Source of the DNA: Myrica gale
Lineage: Eukaryota > Streptophyta > Magnoliopsida > Fagales > Myricaceae
Reading direction: 5' to 3'
DNA length: 64,000 bases
Assembly (NCBI GenBank): GCA_963930655.1
Contig: OZ005615.1
Location: 11,302,001-11,366,000 of the forward strand
The position numbers were made by a program, and so were the translations under genes. Below the pieces are notes generated by a model. The model was not told the DNA's origin, ran no database searches, and saw only the letters and a program-made list of their open reading frames with translations. Position 1 is the first letter of the stretch; each line of letters starts with the position of its first letter. Positions 12,480-25,263 of this stretch are shown here, piece by piece.

Positions 12480-15136
12480 TGTTGAACTCCTGGGTAAGCA
12501 AAAGTTGGACTTACGAGATGACTGAGCCCTGTATGCCTGAGACTTCTGCGGAAGCTAAGATAACTGGCCTTACTTTTCATGCTATCTATTTCACGTGTCT
12601 TAACCGTATAGTGAGCATTAAATGCATTCTTATCATGTTTTTACCTGGTCGCCTAGATGAAGCTTAGTGATTGGCGCATATCTTAAATTATTCCTTGTTA
12701 AAAGATACGTAAGATATGAGAGAGTTGGTGGCTGTTTATGATTGGGTACGATATGATTTGTCCAAATCTCTTTCTAATGATTGCCTAAACCTAGATTAGG
12801 GTGTATAGACTGGCCAGTGAGAGTTCACCGTTAGTTCGTTGCTTTTTGCTTATGTTGTCACTTAGAAGAATAAGAGAGAAAGACGTGAATTGGACCTAGT
12901 ACTTGAGAGATAAAGAAACCGAGAACTTTCACCTAACTGATAGAGATAGAGAAAGGAAGGGAGAGTGACGTAAGAGAGACCATCTAACCGAAAGAAAAGA
13001 GGAAGGAGAAACCAAAAGAAAAAGAGATCGAGGTAGTCTCGGCCTGCACCTTTTCCTTCCCATCAACTTTTGTCATGTCTTTTTTCTAACATTGTGCCTT
13101 GTTGTTTAGGTGTTTTTATCCAAGGAAAGGCAGTACAAACACGTCTAAGGTAAGGGTGAGCTAGTTTTACATTACATTGGATTGGTAGTAATGGAAAAAA
13201 TGCTTTTGGGGGTCACGACTATCACGACTTAGAATAGAATTATGAGCTCGGTGAGTTTTGTTCTTTTGGGAATAGTCACATGCATGTAGAAGAAAGAATG
13301 AGGGAAGTGGAAAAAGAAGTACATGAGTTGAATATACTGACCTAGTCGGGCCCTAACATCCTTAAAAGTTAGTCCTTATTGTGTTAGAAAAACAACTAAG
13401 CCGCATAAGTTGTTGGATTCACCTATTCAGCATGTTGTGCTTATAGCGTTTTAGTTCTGAGGACTTAACTGTTTGCTGCTCTTTATATCTTCACATCTAA
13501 AACATGTGGTGATTATAGTGTTTCAGTTATGATGACTTACATGTTAAATCGATAGATTATAGTTAGAAATTTTGAGTGAAAAATCTTTGCTGTCCAAAAC
13601 GTCCCCATGAAATCCTTGGATTTTTTACCTAGAAATTTGTGGACATGTAGTATATGGTCACAAGAGGTCCCAGTAAAAATTTCAGGTCAATCGAAGATCG
13701 GAAAAGATCAAAAATACCCCTGAAGTTCTCTAAGGGCAATTTCAACATTTCACACAAAACATTAGGGTAAAAAGGTTCAAACTGAAAAAATAAATGGATG
13801 TGTAGAGCATGAAAAATAGATGGGGAAGCCCAAATTTGAGTCCAAACCGATTAGAAGTAGGGGCTCAAATCACAAAGCCTGTTTAGTGGCCTAAATGGAC
13901 TTTAGGCCTGTTAACCTTAAATAAGCCCAGTATATTTTAAAACTTTAGGGACAGACTCGGTAAGGTCTAAGAAGGCCCAAAAAGCCTCCATTTGAAGACT
14001 TAGGGTAAATTGACCATCTAATGTTAATTGTCATGTTTAATTGTTCGTGTCTAACGCATCTTTATGCTAAATCTTGCAATTTATTGATGGACATTTATGA
14101 ATTATATATCTGTTATGTGTATGACATGCCATGTTGCTTCAATATCTCATGGGTATGGGGAAACCGTTGACTGAAATAATCGAAATGAAACTCATACCCA
14201 GAGGTGGTCCTATGACAGGGTGACAGTACCGATCACAGTGGGATAATGAAAGTCACCACTGAAAGGATTGTGGTTGGTATCCCTGACGTTGTAACAATAT
14301 ACGCTTGATAGAGTCCTGGTGTCAGGGCACATGACAGTCCCAGAGGAGAGGAGGGACGCACAACCCTGACTCTGAGAGTTAAACAGAGCGATAAAAGAAC
14401 ACATCTACATATCCGAAAAAGAAAAGAAAAGGAAAAGAAAAGAAAGAATCTTTTATTGTTTTAATCTTTTGTATGTACTGTTGTGGACCTTGGACCTGAC
14501 AGATGCTGACATTTTCGAACAAGCATTTTGGATGTTGATCCATATATACGTTTAAGATATACGTGGGGTACGAGCCACAATGGTACCTCAAGAATCCACC
14601 TGCATCCCCAGATGTTGTAGCGGATGTTGTGGGACTGAAAGCTTCAGACAGCTTCCGTTCTTGTATATTATTACCAGCTCCACTTTTGTATCCTCATGAA
14701 GGATTTTGGTATTTTTACAATGCTCTTAATGGAAGTTATTATGTTTCTTCCTTACGCCGCCATTTTCTTTTAACTTTCGCTTCTTTATATTTGATTTCGA
14801 ATTTATGATAAGTTCATCTCCTTAATTAATATACTTATAAATTTTTAATAAAACATTTCCGCTATGATTTTTTTTCTCCAAAGCAAATTATCATAATCTT
14901 GTAAGATTAACTCGTGTCGTAATTTCCGCTTGTGTGCATTCCATAACTATAACAGAGCCTAGAGGGTACGTACTGGCACGGAACGTGACAGTTTCTCAGA
15001 GATGAGCTCTACACCTGATAACCCTATTAACTGTCAGCCATGCAAGGAGTTTGGCAAGGGCAACATAATATGTACATGATGTCCATGATGTACGAAATAA
15101 ATACGCATTCAATTCTAAAGAAACGAAAGCCCAGAA
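12480..15136. other. Gene-free repeat-like DNA
   Basis: No coding exon was recognised. There is a purine-rich stretch (12880-13030) and GA/AAAG-rich DNA at 14415-14450. An 80-codon frame at 14563-14808 (contains YEPQWYLKNPPASP) has no family I know. The texture suggests old transposon sequence, but I found no termini, target duplication or protein remnant that would name one. Confidence 0.4.
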
Positions 15137-15149
15137 CAAGCTTGCTTTT

Positions 15150-15260
15150 TTTTTTAGGCAATGCAGGTCATAGCCTGCCAGGGGAGGGAATGGGGTATTC
15201 GAACCCCAGATCAGGACCCTCCTACACGGAGGAGGTGCACTTGAGCCATAGCTCATTGGC
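15150..15260 (-). mobile_element. tRNA-related SINE
   Basis: Read on the minus strand it starts GCCAATGAGCTATGGCTCAAG (A-box-like TGGCTCAAGTG), has the B box GGTTCGAAT about 50 nt downstream, and ends in an A-rich tail (plus-strand T run at 15146-15155). It is flanked by a perfect 13-bp target duplication, CAAGCTTGCTTTT, at 15137-15149 and 15261-15273. Length about 110 bp. The perfect duplication suggests a young insertion. Confidence 0.85.
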
Positions 15261-16081
15261 CAAGCTTGCTTTTGTTGTACATGTGTTCGAAGAACACATA
15301 AGAACTGAACATACAGCTGCTGGAAGGAGGTCAACACTAACCACTCGGGCAGATCAGCCCTTTGGGCAAGATTGACAAAAAGGAAAAGGGAACACCTAAA
15401 AAGGTTTAATCGCACAACAATTTTCACCAAATTCTCTTTACATTTCCTTCATCTTTTCCAAGATCCGCATGAAGCTTACCTACCCCACCACAACCACCAA
15501 AAACAAAAGAAAAGGAAGGAAAGAAAGAAAAGGCGAAAAAGGGAAAAGAAAGTGGAAGAAAATATGGTACTTGCCTCGTTTATGTTTTTCATGCTTATGG
15601 AGGACCAAGCATTGAAACTTCTCTGTCATGTCATCAATTCCATGACTACATTCTTTTCCCATGAGTTCCCTATGGACCCTAACCCTTGCCATCCCTTCAT
15701 CTTGCTTTCTTTCTTCAGTGTCACTCTCATCACAAATATTCCTGTAGAGATTTCCTTTTGTTTATAACTAACGAAACAATATAAATGATAAGTGGGATAC
15801 TAAAACTAAAGCAGTTGTTTTTAATCTTCAAATTTGCCGCTAGCCTATCGATCAAAAATTTGTCTCTTTTCATCGTGAAAATGGGGGACGGCACATAATT
15901 CTGTTTTATATCTGTTCACGTTTTATTCTGTATTCATTGCCTTTCTTGGAAGCCAAACAAATCAATGTTAGGTAAGCGCTTGCATAATCAGTTTTCCTTA
16001 CAAGAAAAGGAGAAATAATTTAAGAACTTCCAACCATTGGTCGAATGAACACAATTGTCGAGAACCATATTGAAAAAGAGA

Positions 16082-16201
16082 CAAAAAGAGACAAATTATC
16101 AGATAAAAGGTCCTGAAAATGACTTAAAAATTATATAATCCCTTTATCCCATACAAAAGAGACAAATTATCAGATAAAAGGTCCTGAAAATGACTTAAAA
16201 A
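16082..16201. repeat. Direct repeat, ~47 bp with short spacer
   Basis: A block beginning AAAAGAGACAAATTATCAGA occurs near 16082 and again near 16157, nearly identical for about 47 bp. The gap is about 27 bp and ends in CCCATAC. A local duplication in otherwise featureless AT-rich intergenic DNA (15274-16500). Confidence 0.8.
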
Positions 16202-16503
16202 AATTAATAGCACCTATAAAACTTGAAACTTGAAACTTGAAAAAGGAACAAATTACTAAAATTAAAATTCAAGTCTTAACTACTAGCTCAACTCTGTAAC
16301 GTTCATAGAAGTTACTGCTGCCCACCAAAATTTGTTTTTTCAGAGCACATCAAATATTCATTTTGTTTTTTATATGAATATGTACATTCAATCAGATAGT
16401 TGGATTTGGAGGGAGATAAAACCTATTTTAAACTAACTTTGCCTTCGGGAACAAAATGAAGCCCAAGAGCTAGCTTGGACGGGCCCAAATCTTACAGAAC
16501 TGC

Positions 16504-16851
16504 CTACTCCATTTTAGATCCATTTCTACTACGCTTTGAACCTACATATTTATTCTCAGGCCCACCTCCTAAGCACTGCAGGCCGAATCTCGGACTCCTG
16601 ACTTCTGATCCATCCCTTGAAATGCCGGGCAAGTAAGAGTTTGACAGCCACCCTCTCACGACAGTAGGCAACTTGAACCCTGGCATAGGAACTTCCTCCT
16701 GATTTTCGTCACTGTAGCACTTGGAGCTGTCCTGATTCTCACTGCTATCATGATCACCTTTCTCAGTCTCTTCTTTATCTTCATCGATGATTGATGCTGA
16801 TGACAACCTTACAAAGAGGGAGCGGTGGGGCCGAGGAAACATTAGTTCCAT
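16504..16851 (-). CDS. Unrecognised 115-codon reading frame downstream of the SNRNP25-like gene
   Basis: First ATG is 16851 and the stop is at 16504-16506; the frame is open further upstream (to about 16955) without another ATG. The protein is acidic and Ser/Glu/Asp-rich in the middle (DEDKEETEKGDHDSSENQDS), with a hydrophobic-polar tail containing FKLPTVVRGWLSNSYLPGI and a basic C-terminus (GSKRSRNGSKME). Composition is protein-like rather than random, but I recognise no domain. It lies 434 bp past the stop of the SNRNP25-like gene on the same strand, so it could be a separate small gene, a downstream exon, or untranslated. Joining it to the last internal SNRNP25 exon through the AG at 16888 does not keep this frame. 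Confidence 0.35.
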   Translation of the reverse strand: MELMFPRPHRSLFVRLSSASIIDEDKEETEKGDHDSSENQDSSKCYSDENQEEVPMPGFKLPTVVRGWLSNSYLPGISRDGSEVRSPRFGLQCLGGGPENKYVGSKRSRNGSKME

Positions 16852-17284
16852 TTTCCCAGTAAGCACATAGCAGGAACTAGAATTTAAGTGATGTAATTTG
16901 GCAGTTAAACAAGGGTGAAGTTTCTTTTCTGAGTCAACCCAGGTGAAGTTTCAGTATAGAGCTATATGCTTTAGGCCTATTGATACAGCGGCATTTTCTT
17001 TTTTCAATGGAATTATTTTGTCAACTTCCATTATTATTGTTTTCAGCACAGGCAAACATTTCATAACCCATTGAATGTACAATATTCGTGCATCTGACTA
17101 AGGAGCTTCTGAGCAAGCATGTCATTGATAATGCTAGTGTCAGGAAGGGTCATCTAACTACAAAGGATAGTGCTTGATCTTGAATCTTGTGATAATATAA
17201 GGAAACACATGCTCAGGCAAGTGTCTAATTGACATATTTTGCGCAAAATTTGATTCTCGAGAAGGAAGAACCAAGCTGAGATTC

Positions 17285-18876
17285 TTACTGTGGGAGCTGT
17301 TTGGAAGCAACCTTCTTGTTCTTTGGTCTTTTTCTCAAAGGTGAGTTCTGGATGGACATATGCCGAATGAACCGAAGCTGTACATACCACACAAAGTCGC
17401 ATCAGAGACTTCTAAGCAGCACCTTAAATCAAAACAGAAGAGAATAAATTAAACAAAGAAGTCACAAAAGAGAACCTAGAGAAGCAAAAGTTGACAACTA
17501 AGGTTGTTATAGAATTTTTTCAGATCAATCTTGAAACTGACATGTGGAGACGAGATCTCTCTATTTTCCTTCTTTCTCTTTTATTTTATTTATTTCTATC
17601 GGGTCTAACACGTAGATTGGTGCCAAATTTTGGCTCAGTAGTAAAGAAGCCAATGGATATCTTCTTTTTTCTTGTATTTTATCTTAATCCCAATTCACCG
17701 AATGCTACTTTATCTACTCTTACAGTTTTTGAAGAGCTATATGCACAATATAATCTTAAGGGTTAAATACACCTTGCACACCATCCTTAAAATTTTCTGT
17801 CAATTTCAATGAAAATTTAACTTTTAATCTCCAAAATTACGCCTTGATAAAATAGTCACTGCCAAAAAATTTATGGGGACGACATTGTTATTTTGCACGT
17901 CAAAAAATTATTTTCCCTCCAAATTAACCAAATTGGTGCAAATTATCCTTAATCTTAAAATAGGACCAAATTCCTAATTCCTAATTGCAGAAGAAATCAA
18001 TAAATCTGATATTGACGCATATAACAAATCTGATATGCCAGGGACTAACTTATTCACTTGCATCCAACCAAAAAAAAATCGACACACACCTGATCACCAT
18101 CCTTGATCCCAAAGCTTTGCAGAGACACCTTGTCTTTAATTAGCTTCTGACCATCATAAGATAAGCAAAAGTGCCCCCACACATGCGACCTCAAAACCAA
18201 AGCAGGTAAAACAACAAAGTTGAAACATAAAACAGCATATTACAGTAAAAACGTGACCCAAAAACCCACTTTGTGAAATACATTGAACAATATATAGTTC
18301 TGAAGCATTCATCATCTGAGGGAAAAATTATGGTCTACGAGTTTACCATGAAATTTCCTTTTGAAAGGAAGCAAAAACTTCCTCTACCGCCACCTTGAGT
18401 TCTGCAACCGTGGCATTTTTCGGGATGCAGACATCTGTCGAATCACTAAATTTGAGCACAGAAAACAGTAAACAGATCCAAGAAATACGTGTTCTCTTTG
18501 ATTTATAGATTTGAAAATCTTCAACCAACAAAATACGTACCCAGCAAGAGAAGGAAGGGGGGTTAAGGAAAACGTCCTTAGAACTTAGAAGAGTTCCAAA
18601 CAAGTCCCGTAACACTGACAATAAATGCTCAAAAAAAACAAAAGTAATGACTACTAATGAGCATGAGAAAGATAAGGTACCGAAGAGAGACCCATCGAGC
18701 TTGAGAACAGAGAGGTTGAGAAGGAGCTGCTGAGGCAACTTGCGGTACCGGCGGTTCCATGCACAGCGCGGTACCTCCTCCGTGTCGTCGTTTAACGTTA
18801 CTGGGGCGAAGCACCGCCTCTCAATTAAAGCCCTTGTACTGCTATCTTCCTGAACGCTCGATCTGCTTCCTCGCAT
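17285..18876 (-). CDS. U11/U12 snRNP 25 kDa-like (SNRNP25) ubiquitin-fold protein, At1g80060-like
   Basis: Four minus-strand exons: 18876-18681, 18434-18347, 18189-18090 and 17377-17285 (stop 17287-17285), 477 nt in frame, 158 residues. The family is the minor (U12-type) spliceosome 25K protein and its plant relatives with a ubiquitin-like fold. Seen: RRYRKLPQQLLLNLSVLKLD, then DVCIPKNATVAELKVAVEEV, then ISWSHVWGHFCLSYDGQKLI, and a SFGIKDGDQLRFIRHM strand; the ISWxHVW and FGIxDGDxLxFIRH blocks are the family hallmarks. The tail is basic (RKRPKNKKVASKQLPQ). The exon 2 acceptor (18434) and exon 4 acceptor (17377) were chosen because only these keep frame. Whether it is the true U11/U12-25K or its paralogue is not settled here. 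Confidence 0.85.
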
Positions 18877-19410
18877 GATTGAAGTGCTCTCCAATTTCCT
18901 CTGTATACGTAGCCGCTCGAAAATAAAGCCAATTTGGAATTTTGGAGCTCAGACTTTAGTATGGTACGGCTATCGGGTTTTGGATTTAAACGGGGAGAGA
19001 GAGGGGGAGATACTGAGAAAGAGAGAGACGGTGTGCAACGGAACAGAGGGTTTACAGGGGGCGTTTGTTGGTACGCATTTCGAAAGCTGATAACCGACTT
19101 GATGCTGGCGCTCATACCGCTGGCTTGGTGTGGGTTTAAATGTACAAATTTTGTAAGTTTGAAAATGATAAAAATAGATGATTAAGACGAGAGATTATTT
19201 TATAATTATTCTATTATATCAAAATTTTTGAATGTCCAAATATTTCACCACCCATCTCTTTAGTACTTCTTAATCGCGTCTAAATTCTTATCCTGTTAGG
19301 AAAATTTTAATAAACCAAGTAAGGCAAACTTGTTTGTTAAATAGATAAAAATAAGGATGAGCTAAAACGTACAAGGTATGCTACTTGGGTAACCCAACTC
19401 AACTGTCTAA

Positions 19411-19626
19411 GGGGACGTTCGTTTAGAAGAAATTTGTAGGATTCTGATAAAATTGTGAATATTTAGTTGATGTTAAAGTTGTATTGGTATGCGTTCATAA
19501 GTTGTTAAAATGGACTGATGTTTGTAAAAAAATGTAATAAAGTGTTGTATTAGAATACATGTGTGTTTGAATTGTAAAAAAAAGTAGGATGCAAATCCTA
19601 AAAAAAATGGTAAACGAACATCACCC
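19411..19626. mobile_element. MITE with GTTCGTTTA terminal inverted repeats
   Basis: Left end GGGGACGTTCGTTTA; right end TAAACGAACATCACCC, giving inverted repeats of about 15 bp with a few mismatches. Interior AT-rich, no ORF. No convincing target duplication. Confidence 0.6.
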
Positions 19627-19727
19627 AAGTATGTTACTGACATAAATTATCAGGCAATTCTCCAAAAGATGTAGTCTGTTATTAGAATAATCTGATAACC
19701 AATACAACTATCAATTGTGTTTCGAAA

Positions 19728-19915
19728 TGGACACAATGGTCTTGTTTGAGCTTAATAATTTGGGCCCAAAAATTTAGGTTTAATAATAAAAAATTCATCA
19801 CATAATTTTTCATTATTATAATTTTTATTAAAAATATTCTCTCTTCACTTTTTCACCAACTCTCATAACATATATTTACTTTATAATATTACTCAAACCC
19901 CAATACCCAAAATTA
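19728..19915. mobile_element. AT-rich MITE, same family as the 62142-62341 copy
   Basis: Shares with the copy near 62142-62341 the words ATTTAGGTTTAAT, CTCTTCACTTTTTCACCAAC and CAAACCCCAATACCCAAAAT in the same order. About 190 bp, no ORF. Termini are blurred, so this is an older copy. Confidence 0.6.
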
Positions 19916-20173
19916 GTCACGAATTTAGCAATTAGACTCAATCAGTCACGTATTTGTAACATTTACAGAGCAATAAGAAAATACATGTTACGTGACTATC
20001 CCCTAAGCTAGACATAGTACTATACTATGTAAATTACTTAATCATACAATTAGGGCTATCATAACTTTTTTTATAACTGTTTTTAGACTTATTTATTCAC
20101 CTTAGTCATCATTCTAACTTTAACAGACCACCGATGGTGGTGCCCTAGTGATTAGGATACATGTACTTATGAT

Positions 20174-22029
20174 CACAGGCGGATCTAGCCTGGGGCGATG
20201 AGGGGCGGCCGCCCCCCATCGCCTGAATAAGTGTGAAGAATTTTTTTTTTATATGGGCTGCCCCCCTTTAAAGCAGACCCAGCCTCCCCTTGAAGCCCAG
20301 GCCCAGGCTTTTTTTTAAAAAAAAAAAAAAAAGAGGGTGAAACTCTGCGTAATTCTCCCCCCCACCCCCAAAATTTTCCCCCTTTCTCACTCTCTCTGCT
20401 CTCCCTCCCTCCTGACGCCAGCAGGCCCTCTGGGCTCCGTCCCTCTCTCCCAAGCCAGGATCATTGCCTCTTGTCAAAGATGAGGGGGTGAATCGGTGAT
20501 GATTCAGACTCCCATGGAACTAGGCCAGTAGCATAAACTTTAATATCAAATCAAGGAACTCGTCTTTGGTTCTTGCCATCGGCAAAGAGGTAAGAGATGA
20601 CTTTATTTTGTTGTACTCAATCTGTACTTCCTTTTTCAGTTTCCTTTTTTTCCCTCTGTTTTGGTCGCTATCATTTCCGGAAGCTCCCCGTCTGGTTGCT
20701 TAGAGGGAATAGGGAAAATGAAGGTAATTTTGTTCTTGTAGCTGATTATGTCTTGTACTGCTTTGGGGTTAAGGATATGGAATCATAACTGAGATAAGCT
20801 TTATCCAATGGTAATTCTTTTTTTGTTATAAAGACTAATTTGAGTTATAAAAACTCTGGTTGGGTGCTGAGATAACTGACGAAAGTGTAGCAAAAACTAT
20901 TTATGTGTTTCGAAACTGTGGTTTAATGTTGTCTTATGTTTTAACCTCTGCCTTATGATCCGAACTTTTGTTGGTCTCGAAAAAAATTAATCCGAAAAGC
21001 AAACGACAATACTTGATAATAGTATCGCAACAACATTGTCTCTAATGGTTGATTTCATGCCTCTAGAGTTTTGGACTTTGTGCCTGTGCGAGTGGTATCT
21101 GCAGCTTCCGAGGATAAGACCTTATTGTCTTCCTCCATATCGATCCTTTCCAAGTACGAAGGACCAAGTAAACAACCATATGATCGTTCCTTTTGGGTGA
21201 AAGCAAGACTTTGTAAAGAACCTGAAATCATTGTAAAGAACCTTTAAATAGATGAGATGTCATTTTGATATACAAGAAAGTCAACATATTTTTGCTCTTC
21301 TGTAATATGAGATGATGTTTTTATCTTTGTTGATGTTTTCTGAGGTTTCTTTTTTCATTTTCTCTGTTATTGTTCATTTTCTCTGTTTTAGATGCATGTT
21401 GAAAATCAATGTCAAATATAACAATGTTAGATCCATGTCAAATACAACAATGTATATGACTATTAATTGTTCATTAGACCTATTTTACTATTAATTCTCA
21501 GTTGACTCTGGAAGTATATTGCTAATGACTTTGATTGTAAATCAGTTTAGGAATCTTGGATCATTAAATTCATTCGGTAGCTAGAAATTGAAATTCAAAG
21601 AAGATTAGTGACCCACACGGCCATTGAAGGTATTATTGCTAATTTGCTACAGTTAAATTTATTGTTACTCAATCTATATAATTTGTTTGGAGCTTCAGAG
21701 TCATATCCATTATTTGTTATCTCAGGGAAACTTTCATATTACTCATTTTCACTCAGGGGAACTTCCATCTCAGGTATCTTGTCTTGTTATCAAATAAGTG
21801 ATTCGTTCATAGACAATGTTGTTAGATGTGTTGAGTCAAAAACTATGTCAAGTGCCTTTTTTTTTCTTGATTTTGTAAAAATATGGGATGCTAGTGATTG
21901 ATGCCTATTTTTGGCTTCTGTATATGTATAAAATTAAATAATCTATTTGCAATTGAATCTATATAATCTGGTTGTGAATTATAGAAATTATATTATGATT
22001 GTGAATCTGGTTGTGAATCTATTTGTAAA

Positions 22030-22060
<31 letters not shown>

Positions 22061-25000
22061 GTTTAGATAATGGATAAGTTCTTAATAAAGAAGTCAGCCA
22101 GTGTAGGAGTCCTCTAACACTTCCAATGTGACTGATAGTTCTGAAACAAATACTAGTTCGAAGAGACCTCGTATTTTGTTTAGCCCAGATGATATTGTTG
22201 CTGACCCAGGGTTACGTAAACTCATTGAAGAATATGACGTTGGAATCAGGGATCAAGTTCGTAGGGAATATTTGATTAAAGGTCCTTGTCAACCACTTGG
22301 TCATGATTTTTCCAAGAAAGCAATATGGGAAAACAATGAGGGGTTTTAGGGAGTTGTGGTTCAAGAATAATGAATGGTTGAAATATAGTGTATCAAAGGA
22401 TGCAGCTTATTGCTTGTGGTGTTATTTATTTAGGCGAGCTAGAGGAGGAAAATCTGGGGGAGATGTGTTTACATGTATGAGATTTAGTAATTGGAAAAAG
22501 GCAACTGAGGTTTTTGGTGAGCATGTTGGAGACATTAATAGTGCTCACAATGATGCTAGAAAACAATGTGAAGCACTCAAAAATTAGCGACAAAGTGTGT
22601 CGCAGATGTTATCAGCACATGAGACCGATGTAGAGAATGCTTATCGCATTCGTTTGACAGCAGTGTTGGATTGCATTCGTTATCTTTTGATGCAAGGATT
22701 AGCTTTTCGTGGTCATGATGAGTCCCAAAGTTCAAAGAGGAAGGGTAATTTTCTTGAGCTGTTGGAATGGTACAGCTTACGCAATGAAAAGGTTGGTAAG
22801 ACAACTTTTCTTAATGCTCCGGGAAACAACCAATTGACTTCTCCAAAAAATCAGAAGGAATTGGTGAATGTTGCTGCAGCGGAGACCACACTTGCCATCA
22901 TTAAGGATATAGGGGATAGATATTTTTCACTTATGGTTGATGACTCTCGAGATACGTCAGTGAAGGAACAAATGACAGTAGTTTTGAGATATGTGAACAA
23001 ACGTGGGCATGTGATAGAAAGATTTATTGGTGTGGAACATGTTACCGACACTTGCTCTCAATCTTTGAAGAATGCCATAGACTCTCTCTTTGCAAGACAT
23101 GGTTTATCAATATCCAGGTTGAGAGGACAAGGATATGGTGGGGCATCAAACATGCGCGGCGAGTTTAACGGGTTGAAGTCTCTCATTTTGAGGGATAATC
23201 CTTCTGCGACTTATATTCATTGTTTTGCTCACCAACTTCAGTTGATTATTGTGGCTACTGCAAAGAATAATATCCAAGTTTGTATTTTTTCTCTTATACT
23301 ATGATGATTGTGAATATTGTCGGAGCTTCGTGTAAAAGGAAAGATTCTCTTCGGTAGAGTCAACACGAGAAGATAGTGGATCTATTGGATAAGGGAGAAA
23401 TTGTCAGTGGAAAGAGCAAAAATCAAGAAACGAGTCTCGTACGACCTGGTGATACTCGTTGGGGTTCTTACCACGTTACAATAATGCGTCTCTACACTAT
23501 GTGGTCAGCAGTGTTAGATGTGCTTGAAAACATAGCAGAGGATGACACTTGCACAGAACAAAAATCCACGACTCTGAGTATACTGGATAAGATTCAAAGT
23601 TTCGACTTTGTATTTACTATGCATTTGTTGAGAAATGTATTGGGAATAACAAATGACTTGTCACAGGTAATCACAAATACTACTAAATTTTATTTGAAAT
23701 TATTCATTATGCATTTGTTAATAAATACAAATGAATTGTCACAGGCCTTACAACGAAAGGATCAAGACATTGTGAATGCTATGAGTTTGGTTGGAATTGT
23801 GAAACGCCGGTTGCAGGATTTGAGGGAGAAGGAATGAGATGATTTTTTGGAAGAAGTGAAAACTTTTTGTGTAAATAATTCTATCACTGTGCCCAATATG
23901 GAAGATTTTATTCCAACTCGCGGTCGAGCTCGGCGTGGAGGGCAAAGAATTACTTATTTGCATTGTTTCCGTGTGGAAGTATTTTGTCAAGTTATTGATT
24001 TGATTGCTCAGGAGATGAATCATTGTTTCACTGAAGCAAGTACGGAGTTACTTCTTTGTATAGCATGTCTTGATCCAAGAGACTCATTCTCAGCGTTTGA
24101 TCACGATAAGTTACTGCGTTTTGCTGAGCTTTATCTAGAAGATTTCTCAGCAGTTGATCGTATTTTGCTTAAAGATCAACTTTGAAACTACATTTATGAT
24201 GTGAGGAGTCATGATACTTTTTCGGGACTACAAGATATTGTAGGTCTTTTCTGTGATGATGGTTGAGACAAGAAAACATACTCTATATCCGTTGGTCTAT
24301 CAGCTTCTTCAATTGGCATGGTCTTACCTGTTGCAACTGCATCTGTTGAGAGAGTGTTCTTTGCGATGAAGTTTATCAAAACGGACTTGCGTAATAAGAT
24401 GGGGGATGAATGGCTAAATGATTGTATGGTGGTATATATCGAGAGAGAAATTTTTGAAACTATTGATAATGAAGCTATTTTGCAACGTTATCAGAAGATG
24501 CAGTCGCGTAGAATTCTATTGCCACCTCTAAGTATCAACAAATAGTACGGTACGTGTATCTTAATATTTTTAGTGTTTTTAGTCCTTAATTATTTTCTTA
24601 TATATCTATTTGTTGTTCCAGGATCCGAAGTTGTTCTTTTTGTTCATCCTTTAGATACTTTTGAGGTAAGCTTTTCATTTTTGAAATTAAAACTTCAAAT
24701 ACCTGTTGTTATATACTTAATTTTCATATTGAATATTTGTACTATGATTGTCTTGTTTCTATTGGAAGCTCCCACCATAAATGATGAATTACTGAAAACC
24801 CAGATAGCAATCTAATTCAAGCAGCTTGCATTGGTGGTAAATGTCTACACTTTATCTTAATTTAAATTTGAGCTTTTACTTTTTCTTATTTGTGAGCTGA
24901 AATATGGCTCTTGTTTGTTAATATCATTATGACATTATCCCTTCAATCTTAATATCATAATATGTACATGATTCTTTAGTTGGTGCAATTATCTGAACTC

Positions 25001-25065
25001 AAGTCGATGTTGTCTTTTCTTTAGAACTTTGGCCCCCTTCCCCGAGAATCCTGGATCCGTCACTG
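20174..25065 (+). mobile_element. Full-length but decayed hAT transposon (zf-TTF/DUF4371 type)
   Basis: A 4.9-kb element with short inverted ends, CACAGGCGGATCT and CAGTGACGGATCC (9 of 13 match), and an 8-bp target duplication CTTATGAT (20166-20173) / CTTATTAT (25066-25073), 7 of 8. This is the hAT signature. It carries one transposase gene (separate entry) with several stops and shifts. The 5' region includes a C/G-rich palindrome (GGCGGCCGCC near 20205) and a (TTTTG)n run at 22036-22058. It lies in the space between the SNRNP25-like and PRP8 genes. Confidence 0.88.
22070..24545 (+). pseudogene. hAT transposase, TTF-type zinc finger with hAT C-terminal dimerisation domain, degraded
   Basis: Starts MDKFLIKKSA at 22070 after a TTTAG acceptor-like site. 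Reading then moves through a DSSETNTSSKRPRILFSPDD leader, the TTF/zinc-finger region (FRELWFKNNEWLKYSVSKDAA...YCLWCYLF, 22297-22587), the catalytic RNase-H-like part (YFSLMVDDSRDTSVKEQMTV at 22915-22985; DTRWGSYHV near 23450) and the dimerisation tail (LPVATASVERVFFAMKF, 24321-24371). Breaks: a shift between about 22110 and 22330, TAG at 22585-22587, a stop plus shift near 23300-23375, TGA at 23835-23837 and further stops near 24182-24266. It cannot encode a working enzyme. Similar plant proteins are often annotated zinc finger MYM-type 1-like. Confidence 0.88.
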
Positions 25066-25263
25066 CTTATTATAGATATTAAAGGTCTGACTTGTGATAA
25101 AGGCGTTTCGCAAGTCATCTAAGAAAATGATGGATGTGCCTACATTGAACTATTGGTGGAGTCGGGATCAAAGTCAAACTCTTTTTTTAGAAAGCTGTTG
25201 TTGTCTTCCATATAATCCTCTAAATTATAACTCATTGGCATGTTGAGTTTATCACCTATCTAA

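Larger units (their letters stand above)
18877..20165. other. Intergenic DNA upstream of SNRNP25-like gene, MITE-rich
   Basis: Contains the SNRNP25-like promoter (a GA-rich stretch near 18990-19030) and at least two AT-rich MITE-like repeats listed separately. No coding sequence seen. Confidence 0.6.

Noticed and set aside
12218-12580. Overlapping minus-strand reading frames with repeats such as NTQIPRE
   Set aside because: They are translations of the 24-bp minisatellite; a period divisible by three keeps frames open.
12030-14600. Possible remnant of an LTR element or solo LTR
   Set aside because: Texture (purine-rich stretch, tandem repeats) is suggestive, but I found no terminal TG/CA pair with target duplication, primer-binding site or protein domain.
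14563-14808. 81-codon frame containing YEPQWYLKNPPASP
   Set aside because: No recognisable family, no splice context and no neighbour evidence; kept only as a remark in the gene-free stretch.
15180-15260. tRNA gene candidate (GGTTCGAAT B box)
   Set aside because: No cloverleaf; A-rich tail and a 13-bp target duplication show a SINE.
20128-20173. SINE-like head (GCCCTAGTGATTAGGATACA) just left of the hAT insertion
   Set aside because: Resembles an A box, but no B box or tail was found on the right side of the insertion.
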